Positions 44,223 to 52,000 of a stretch of 64,000 nucleotides of DNA are shown here, one piece after another (within the stretch, counting starts at the first letter, position 1; the number at the start of each line of letters is the position of its first letter). The notes under the pieces are model-generated. The model did no database searches and was not told the DNA's origin. It was given only the letters and a program-made list of their open reading frames with translations. A program made the position numbers and the translations under genes. Source of the stretch: Candidatus Electrothrix aestuarii (GTDB lineage Bacteria > Desulfobacterota > Desulfobulbia > Desulfobulbales > Desulfobulbaceae); the NCBI GenBank assembly GCA_032595685.2, contig CP159373.1, forward strand, positions 2,793,501-2,857,500, in the 5' to 3' direction.

Positions 44223-44499
44223 ACTGGAGTTTCTGTCTGAAGCCTTCAAGGAATGGAAGGCATTGGATGGTTCCGTAAAAAAGCAGTTCAAGAAAAAGCT
44301 GGCAGAACGTCTCCAGAATCCCTTTGTTCCGGTCTCCAAGCTCTCGGGCAGTGAAACTCGGTATAAAATCAAGTTGCGGTCTGTCGGTTACCGCTTGGTT
44401 TACGAAGTGATTGACTCTGAGTTGGTTGTTGTGGTTATTGCTGTGGGCAAACGGGAGAACAGTATGGTGTATAAAAAAGCTGCTGGTCGCCGGAGATAA
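44212..44499 (+). CDS. RelE/ParE-family toxin
   Basis: 95 residues: YELEFLSEAFKEWKALDGSVKKQFKKKLAERLQNP, then SGSETRYKIKLRSVGYRLVYEV and VVVVIAVGKRENSMVYKKA. This is the RelE fold, an mRNA interferase that acts in the ribosome, with conserved Arg and Lys residues in the LRSVGYRLVY and VGKREN segments. It overlaps the upstream antitoxin gene and, at its 3' end, the convergent Uma2-family gene by 65 bases. Confidence 0.9.
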   Translation: MSYELEFLSEAFKEWKALDGSVKKQFKKKLAERLQNPFVPVSKLSGSETRYKIKLRSVGYRLVYEVIDSELVVVVIAVGKRENSMVYKKAAGRRR

Positions 44500-45121
44500 G
44501 CAGATCAGTCGCTTTTTTTATGGAAAATAGAGTCTGGTCGTTGAGCGTAATGCTTCGGAACAGGAGGTCCAGATCAACCTCAAGTTCAGGGAGTATGGTC
44601 AACGCGAGCATGCCTTTGCCCGCATGAATATGTGGAGGAAGGAAGAAATGATCTTGGCCGAGAAGACGGACCGTGACCAGCCTGTCCAGCGGGTGGATAA
44701 TCCAATATTCTCGAACTCCAAACTGTTCATAGAGGGCTGTTTTGGTGATATTATCATGGGCAGCTGTGGAGGGAGAGGTGATTTCAGCAATAAAGTCCGG
44801 GGCCCCGACACAGCCGTGTTGGTCCAGTTTTTTCGCGTCACAGATAATGGAGATATCTGGTTGCAACACAGTAGTGCTTGTGTCGGAAGATTCCTGGGCA
44901 GTCGGAAGGCGGACATCAAAGGGAGCAGGATAGACAGAACAGGAGTGATCAAGAAGATAGTTGCTGAGTTGCCGGGCAAGCTCCATGCTGATTTCCTGAT
45001 GAAAGCGTGATGGTGCCGGGCTCATGGCATAGAAGGTGCCGGATATCAGCTCGTAACGTTCATTGTCAGGCATTCTCCTGTAATCCTGCCATGTGTAGCA
45101 TTCCTGTTGTGCTAACTCCAC
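44435..45121 (-). CDS. Uma2-family (DUF820) endonuclease-like protein
   Basis: 228 residues of the PD-(D/E)XK-type Uma2 family common in cyanobacteria and filamentous bacteria. YTWQDYRRMPDNERYELISGTFYAMSPAP is the typical N-terminus. The acidic residues of the nuclease core are in LQPDISII and DFIAEITSPST, followed by YEQFGVREYWIIHP. I took a GTG start at 45121, which has GAGGA four bases before it; the frame opens earlier without family similarity. The 3' end overlaps the relE-like gene. The function of the family is unproven. Confidence 0.82.
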   Translation of the reverse strand: MELAQQECYTWQDYRRMPDNERYELISGTFYAMSPAPSRFHQEISMELARQLSNYLLDHSCSVYPAPFDVRLPTAQESSDTSTTVLQPDISIICDAKKLDQHGCVGAPDFIAEITSPSTAAHDNITKTALYEQFGVREYWIIHPLDRLVTVRLLGQDHFFLPPHIHAGKGMLALTILPELEVDLDLLFRSITLNDQTLFSIKKATDLLISGDQQLFYTPYCSPVCPQQ

Positions 45122-45280
45122 GGTATCCTCCAGAGCAGTATGTTTGGGAAATTGGGAACAGATGTTACCTGTGACTATAAGGGTAAAGTGTTTTGTACGA
45201 AAAAACAAGAAGGAAAGGGAAAGAGCAAGGTCCCGCAAGACTATGCGCTGGTTATTCCGGCTGCGTAATCCGCCGCTGGA

Positions 45281-45576
45281 TCAAACTGTGGTCTGTCGGT
45301 TACCGCTCAACTCCTCCACTATTGAAGGCGCAAGTCCGGTAAATCTCACCACCCTTTCCACCGGCTCCCCTTCAGCCAGCATTTCTTTGGCGATTTCTAA
45401 GGTGCGCTGCTCTCTCCCTTCTTCCCGGCCTTCTATCCGTCCCTCATCAAAGGCGGTATCAATGGAGTTCTTCAGATCCCGGTAATACTTCAGGTCCTTA
45501 TTCGGCTGTTCTCCGAAGATCTTTTTTTGAAGCCGTAATCGGTGAACAGGTTGATGTAGCGTTCTTTGGTTGGCAT
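45281..45576 (-). pseudogene. internally deleted copy of the adjacent Rpn-family gene
   Basis: Begins with MPTKERYINLFTDYGF, as the intact gene at 45655-46521 does, then jumps directly to the C-terminal YYRDLKNSIDTAFDEG region. About 590 bases of the middle are missing. A T run near the start is two bases longer (TTTTTTT against TTTTT), shifting the frame. The tail after VEEL also differs (SGNRQTTV). Derived by duplication followed by deletion. Confidence 0.85.
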
Positions 45577-45654
45577 AGTCTTTTTTTTAAGGAGAGGAAG
45601 GGGCTGCACTGCCCCGGCTCGAGCGTTGTTTCGGGTATGATTCTCTTCCTGTTG

Positions 45655-46521
45655 TCAAAAATTCTGCTTCAACTCCTCCACTATTGCGGGCGCAAGCCCG
45701 GTAAGTCGTGCCACCCTTTCCACCGGCTCTCCTTCAGCCAACATCTCCTTGGCAATCTCAATCTTTTGTTCTTCTCTTCCTTCTGCCTTCCCCTCATCAA
45801 AGGCGGTATCAATGGAGTTTTTCAGATCTCGGTAATACTTCAGGCTGTTTTCGTACGATAGCACCTGATCCGGGGTGAAGCGGGCGATCTCGGCAGATTC
45901 GAAGAGTTGCTCAAAGACCTGTTCCCGCAGTGTGTCCGGGATATTATCCAGTCGATTCAGATTTCTGATAACGTACATCCACTTATCAAAGCGTGTCTCA
46001 AGTTCATCGAGCACCTTAGTGAATTTGGGCATCTCCAGGTAGATAAAGGTCAGCTTGTCGTAGAACACCCGCTTGGTTTCAATATCAGATAGTTTGATGT
46101 CATAGCGGTACTTGTCCGGCTGATCCTTGTCCTCATCAAAGACAAAATCGAGAATCGCCACCGTGTAAACCGCCTTGAGCTCGAAATTCCAGTCTCCTCT
46201 TTCTGCCTGTTCGCGAATGGGAAAGGTGGAATAATAGAGGGCTCGGTCTTTGAAGAAATTCTGTTTGCTCTTCTGCAACTCAACGATGAATTTCTCGCCC
46301 CGTTCATTTTCGCAGTAGAGGTCAAAGATGGCCCTACGGTCAAGATCGGTATCGCCGAGCTGTTCGGTTTTCAGGTAGGTCAGGTCCCGGATCTCGCCCT
46401 GTTCTTCCTTGAGCAGCTCGTTGAGAAAGTCCAGCAGCAGGTTCTTATTCGGCTGTTCTCCGAAGATCTTTTTGAAACCGTAATCGGTGAACAGGTTGAT
46501 GTAGCGTTCTTTGGTTGGCAT
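45655..46521 (-). CDS. Rpn-family recombination-promoting nuclease / PD-(D/E)XK transposase-like
   Basis: 288 residues from the ATG at 46521, behind AGGA. MPTKERYINLFTDYGFKKIFGE is the family N-terminus. The nuclease core has DRRAIFDLYC and EKFIVELQKSK (D...E-x-Q). The C-terminus, with AFDEGKAEGREEQKIEIAKEMLAEGEPVERVARLTGL, is the usual short repeat-like tail. RpnA-type proteins are DNA endonucleases that raise RecA-independent recombination. These genes multiply in genomes, in line with the deleted copy next to it. Confidence 0.85.
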   Translation of the reverse strand: MPTKERYINLFTDYGFKKIFGEQPNKNLLLDFLNELLKEEQGEIRDLTYLKTEQLGDTDLDRRAIFDLYCENERGEKFIVELQKSKQNFFKDRALYYSTFPIREQAERGDWNFELKAVYTVAILDFVFDEDKDQPDKYRYDIKLSDIETKRVFYDKLTFIYLEMPKFTKVLDELETRFDKWMYVIRNLNRLDNIPDTLREQVFEQLFESAEIARFTPDQVLSYENSLKYYRDLKNSIDTAFDEGKAEGREEQKIEIAKEMLAEGEPVERVARLTGLAPAIVEELKQNF

Positions 46522-46993
46522 GTTCTTTGTCCTTAAAAGCAGCGGTGTATGTGCCGCATCAGCGGGGCAGAGTGTGGGAAATAAGGAATTTATCGTATAT
46601 GTACGACAAAATTTGTTTTTTTTCAATGTAGATTCAGGTAAGGTGGGAGTTCGCCAATTTGTCTAAAAAACGAAGTGTTATCGGTTCAAAAGTACCCTGC
46701 ACGACATTGTGGTGGGTAAAAATATACTCAGGTTAGCCTGTTTCATTTTTCTGCTGCATATTTCATACAGGCGTTTTTTTCTTGTCCCAGAGGGGAAAAT
46801 AACGTTTTTTGTTCCGTGGTAACTCTTCGGTATGTATCTTGCTTAACAGAAAGAATTAACGAGGCAAATTAGTTCCATTCTCTTTTCATGGCATTAAACC
46901 GGGCAGCTTCCCGTCTCTGCGGCTTGTTTCGTCTTTCCTGAGTCGCTGGCAGTTTATCATTATTGTGCAGAGTTAAAACAACGGAGGAAAAGT
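46522..46993. other. 472-bp intergenic region
   Basis: No gene was found between the Rpn-family gene and the short secreted peptide. The sequence is AT-rich on the left. No terminator, known repeat family or confident promoter was recognised, apart from the good ribosome binding site at its right end. Confidence 0.4.
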
Positions 46994-47131
46994 ATGAAAC
47001 GCATCGTTATGGCAGTATCCCTTCTTTTGGGTTGTCTGTCTCTCAGTAGCGCATGGGCGGCAGTTGATCTGACGCTGTTTGAGCAGGATTTTCTCAGAGT
47101 ATCTCATTACCTGAAAGATGAAACCCATTAG
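46994..47131 (+). CDS. 45-residue secreted peptide, probably a truncated gene
   Basis: MKRIVMAVSLLLGCLSLSSAWA is a clear signal peptide with an AWA cleavage site, behind ACGGAGGAAA seven bases upstream. The mature part, AVDLTLFEQDFLRVSHYLKDETH, is only 23 residues and stops 8 bases before the protease gene. The abrupt end, at the point where base composition turns AT-rich, suggests the 5' end of a longer secreted-protein gene cut by an insertion. It may still be made as a short secreted peptide. Confidence 0.6.
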   Translation: MKRIVMAVSLLLGCLSLSSAWAAVDLTLFEQDFLRVSHYLKDETH

Positions 47132-47139
47132 GAGAAGAA

Positions 47140-48990
47140 ATGAGTAAGAACTACCTATTATTATGTGTTGGATTTTATGCCGCGTTATTCATTCTGTTCA
47201 CTAATCATGACGTTTTCGCAGTTGCAGATGGGGAAGCAACATTTGATTATCCACAAATTGGTGCGTTGCTTAAATTTGATGCAGACAGAAGGTTAAATGT
47301 AGTTTGCTCTGGAACGTTAATTGGGGCAAAAAGTTTTTTGACGGCAGCACATTGTGTATGCGGTGGGATGAACCCTGGTGTGGTTGGAAGCTGTGATTCA
47401 AACGAAAAACAGGAGGGGTGTACTGAATGTAATCCAGTCACCGATGATTATAGAGCTTTTTTTCAAGGTATAGGTATTAAAGCAATAGAGGATATAAATA
47501 TCGCACCGAATTACGGTAAAAAAATGATTGGAGATATTGCAGCAGATAGCGATTATGCTACTATTTTACTTAAAGAAGATGTGGCATGGATAAAACCAGC
47601 TGAATTAGCGAGTGAGAATTTTTATAATACCGTTAATGACGTTTCTATAGCTGGATTTGGTGCTATTAAAGAATTTGACGCTTATTCTTCTACTATTAAT
47701 GGAAGCTACGGAATTAAAAGATACGGAAAAAGTTCAATATCGGAGTGTATAATTAATGAAGATGAAGAAACACATTACGAAGAAGCTATTTGCATAAAAA
47801 AGAATGAAGAAGATTCAGGAGTATGCAGCATAGATTCTGGAGGTCCTGTTTTTTTAAAAAAAGGAAATGGTAATATTGAAATTATTGGTATTGAGCATGG
47901 CCCTGTTACTAAAGAGTGTGACGAATATGGAGCTATTAACATCTCTAGTTCTGTATACTATTACAAATCAAAAATAGACAGAGGTTCTATAAGTTATAAC
48001 GAAAAATTTTCCCTTGTTCCTGTGAGGCAATGTTCAGGTTATATTGATAACTGCCAAAAAAAAGAATTCCGTATCGCTTATGAAACAAGTAAAATATTTG
48101 TTACTGTCAACGGAACTGATGATACCATAGATTCAGATTGGAGAAATAATTATGAAATTTTGCTTGATTATAAAAATGGCTCCAGTATTAAGACGATAGA
48201 CTGTGAAAATCAACACATTGGTACATTTAAATCATGCGTTGTTGAAAATCCCCAGCAAGGAGATTGGACTACAAAGATAAGAAAAAGGAATGGCCCTGGA
48301 GGGGAAGTACAGCTAATGGTGACGGCATTAGTTGATAAATCGCTTGCTGATTCATTACGATCGGAATGTAATTTTTTAGATCTTCCTAAAACTTCCCCAT
48401 ATCGAAAAGCAATCAAAAAATTATGTGAACTTGGAGTATTGAATGGGGTACGTGATCTAATATTTGAACCGGACAAGTTTGTGAATCGTGCAGAATTTTC
48501 AAAAATGTCAATTCTTACAGCAGAACAAGCAGGTATACAGTTTCACGATCAAGAAATGAATACTTTTCCAGATGTCATTAAAGGAAGCTGGTACGAAGAA
48601 TATGTCCAAAAGTTAGCAAACAAGCCTGTGATAATTAACAATGAGAAATATGGTCATGTAATAGAGGGACATCCCGATGGAGAGTTCAAACCGGATGATT
48701 TTATTTCTATGCCTGCAATGATTAAGATGGTTATGCAGATATTTTTTCCTGTTACCCCTAACTCCAGATCATGGAATCTCCCTTTCTACAGGTGGTACAC
48801 CCCATTCCTAAAAGGGGCTCAAGAACTCCCCATAACACCTATCTTTGACAGAGGAGAATTTACTCCTGTTATGGCTAAAAAAAATAAATACCATCTTCAC
48901 ACAAAAGATGGTGATATAAGATTTGCTACTCGAAAAGAAGCGGCGAAAGCTTTATATGATGCCTATCAGCTTTATATTTCAAAAAAATAA
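47140..48990 (+). CDS. secreted trypsin-like serine protease with SLH-type C-terminus
   Basis: 616 residues. Signal peptide at 1-27 (YLLLCVGFYAALFILF core). Chymotrypsin-fold catalytic triad: His71 in LTAAHC, Asp138 in DSDYATILL, Ser233 in CSIDSGGP. The region from about 405 to the end has S-layer-homology-like repeats (YRKAIKKLCELGVLNGV, NRAEFSKM, FPDVIKGSWYEEYVQKL, GHPDGEFKPDDFI), which would anchor it to the envelope. Coding sequence is markedly AT-rich compared with both flanks, suggesting transfer. It lies between a truncated secreted peptide and a giant secreted protein. Confidence 0.85.
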   Translation: MSKNYLLLCVGFYAALFILFTNHDVFAVADGEATFDYPQIGALLKFDADRRLNVVCSGTLIGAKSFLTAAHCVCGGMNPGVVGSCDSNEKQEGCTECNPVTDDYRAFFQGIGIKAIEDINIAPNYGKKMIGDIAADSDYATILLKEDVAWIKPAELASENFYNTVNDVSIAGFGAIKEFDAYSSTINGSYGIKRYGKSSISECIINEDEETHYEEAICIKKNEEDSGVCSIDSGGPVFLKKGNGNIEIIGIEHGPVTKECDEYGAINISSSVYYYKSKIDRGSISYNEKFSLVPVRQCSGYIDNCQKKEFRIAYETSKIFVTVNGTDDTIDSDWRNNYEILLDYKNGSSIKTIDCENQHIGTFKSCVVENPQQGDWTTKIRKRNGPGGEVQLMVTALVDKSLADSLRSECNFLDLPKTSPYRKAIKKLCELGVLNGVRDLIFEPDKFVNRAEFSKMSILTAEQAGIQFHDQEMNTFPDVIKGSWYEEYVQKLANKPVIINNEKYGHVIEGHPDGEFKPDDFISMPAMIKMVMQIFFPVTPNSRSWNLPFYRWYTPFLKGAQELPITPIFDRGEFTPVMAKKNKYHLHTKDGDIRFATRKEAAKALYDAYQLYISKK

Positions 48991-49029
48991 CAAGTTTCCC
49001 CTTCTCTCGCATAACCAAATGGTGTTGTT

Positions 49030-52000
49030 ATGATTAGAATAAAAGCTCTATGCCTTACCATATTTTTTATATGCATCTCATTAACGGAATTATTTGCTGC
49101 AACAATTGGGCGTTACTATGAACAACAAATGCCCATTCTCGGCGTAAAGGCCCCGTCAGTACGCATTGAAAGCCTCAACAAAATCAACCCCGGCGAAACC
49201 GTTGACCTCACCGCCCTTGCCACAGTAGACACCAGACACAACGGCGAAGCTTTCTTTTACTGGTACGCAGACCAGGGCACCTTCACTCTCAATCCCAGCT
49301 ACCCCGACTACAGCACGGTCACCTACACCGCCCCGAACACACCCGGCGATGTCACCATCACCGCTCAGGTCGGTGACACCCTGGGCTACGTGGGCACGGA
49401 CAGGTTCACCATTACCGTAACCGGTGCCACCCCCGGAAGGGGCAATCCCCCGGTTCTTCAGCAATGCACCTACCGCGTCAGTCCGAAAGACTGGCAGGAT
49501 GTGTATCACGCCACCTACCGCCTGACCGTGGAGGAAAACAGCGACGGTGTACCGGTGGGCCATCTCAGCATTCAGCCCACCACCGGCAATATGCGCTGGG
49601 AATCCACCGGTTCTGTCAGAACCTTTGTCGATGGGACAGCGGTGAATGTTTACGAGGACGCGAACCTAACAGATGTGATAGGCAAAACTGAATCATACCA
49701 CAAAGGCTACGGCAATATTGATATCTACTTTAACGCCGGTTTCAGCGAGAACAAAACAATCATAATAAAACAGTTTGAGCAGCTCTACGGTAATTGGCAG
49801 GTGAGCTGGCAACTGAAAGCCTCCTGTCCCGGTCCCGGAAAACACAGCAACGGTACACCTGATTTGGTTGTGGATACCGCAGAAGCCGACCCCAGCACCC
49901 AACTGGAGCCGGGCGCAAGCACCTTTACCCGCGCCAGAGTGTCCAACATCGGCGACGGCCCGGCAGACGCATCCGCCTTGGCCTGTTACCTCTCGACCAA
50001 CAGTAGCTGGGACAGTTCAGATACCTTGCTCTACCACAAACAGTTCAGCACCATCTATGACGGAAGCAACGCCTTTACTGAGCAGCGTGTGACCATTCCG
50101 GCGAGCCAGCCTTCCGGTGACTATTATCTGATATTCCGTGCAGACGATCAGGAAGCTGTTGCTGAAAGCAATGAAGGTAATAACGAAAAATCAATTCGTA
50201 TTGAAGTGAGAACCGGTCCGGACCTGACCATCAGTAATGCCGCTATCTCCCCAAGCAATGTCAGCCAGGGTCAGGAAATCACCCTGACCTCCATAGTGGT
50301 CAACAGCGGCGACACCGGCACTTTGGCAAGCTCTCGTATTGGTTATTACCTTTCTGATGATGCAACGTGGGATAGTACTGACACCGTACTCGGGACCAGT
50401 TCTTTCGGTTCCCTGCTCCCCGGTCAATCCCAGACTTTTACCCGCACCTTCACTCTTCCGGCAGATATAAGAACCGGTCAGCACTATATAATTTTTTATG
50501 CTGATTACGCAAATAAGGTTACAGAGAGCAGGAAGGATAATAATCAGGCCGCAGTCAGTATGCCGATTGTATCTGCTGAGAATATAACGATACTCAGCCC
50601 CAATGCAACGACCTCCTGGTCATATAACAGACCGCATACGATTCAATGGCAAAGTAAGACCAATAGCGGCACGGTTAGGATTGATCTCTATAAAAAACTG
50701 AGCTTCAGCAGCACCATCGCTGCATCTGCCGCAAACACCGGAACCTTCACCTGGAACGTACCGGAGCTGCTGAAAGCAGATGATTACTGGATCAAGATCA
50801 CCAGCAATACCTACAGCTCTGCTTATGCGGATAGCGAACACTTTACGATTACCAGACCCGCTACCTTAACCATAGTTTCACCGAACAACGGTGAGCTGTT
50901 CGGATTCGGAACCGTTCGTAATATCAACTGGGAAACCAGCTTCAGCCTCAGCGGCACCGTGAATATTGACCTGTATAAATCCGGTGCGCCGTATCGGGCC
51001 ATTGCCCGGAATGTTCCCACGGTCTCCACGTCAACCAACAGCTACGCCTGGACTGTTCCTTCTGATCTTGCCGAAGGAACAGATTATCAAATCAAGATCA
51101 CTCATACTTCAGATTCGGCAACCACTGATATGAGCGATGGCTTTTTCACCATTACTGATGCGAGCACAGAAGAGCCTTTGGCAAAGGATGATGCGACAGT
51201 GACAGATGCAGATGTCGCGGTGCTCATTGACGTGCTTACAAATGACAATCCGCCCCAGAGCGAGACGCTGGATGTTATCTCTGTCAGCAATCCGGCTCAC
51301 GGGACTGCCCTGCTTAATGCGGATGACACCGTGACTTATACCCCGGAGTCCGGCTTCACCGGTTCCGATTTCTTCACCTACACCGTGAGCAGTCCGAGCA
51401 GGGGGAATGGTTCCGCAACAGTCTATATTACTGTAAACGGCGCGGTGAGCTGTGATCCTTGGGAACTGCCGCCGGATGTGCTGGACTTGGCACGGGATGA
51501 TGCCGGAAATATCTTTGTGGTGGGTGCCTTTGAAAGCAGCATCACTTTAGGAACAGACACGCCTGTCACGCTGGTGGCACCTGCTGGTATGCCAGGGATG
51601 TATATTGCCAAATATACAGCTTCCGGTACCTTGCTTTGGGCACGAGAGGCTATAGGCGGAACCAGTGTTCTTCGTTGTAAGGTAGCGGTCGATACTACCG
51701 GAAACCTTTATCTCGCAGGGGATTACTATAGCACGCTGAAGTTCTACGATGGAAATGCCCTTGTTGCGACCCTAACGAGTGAACCTGGCAGTGCTTGTGA
51801 AATCTTTCTTGCCAAGTACAGCCCGACGGGCGAGTTAACATGGGCGCAAAGTGCCGGTGGACAAAGGGATGACCACGGTGAGTCCCTCACTGTGGACAGC
51901 GCATCCAATCATCTCTATATCGGCGGCAACTTTGACGGTGTGCTGAACCTAGGCGGCGGTGCATCTTCTACTACGTTGAACTCAGTAGATGATAATGCAG

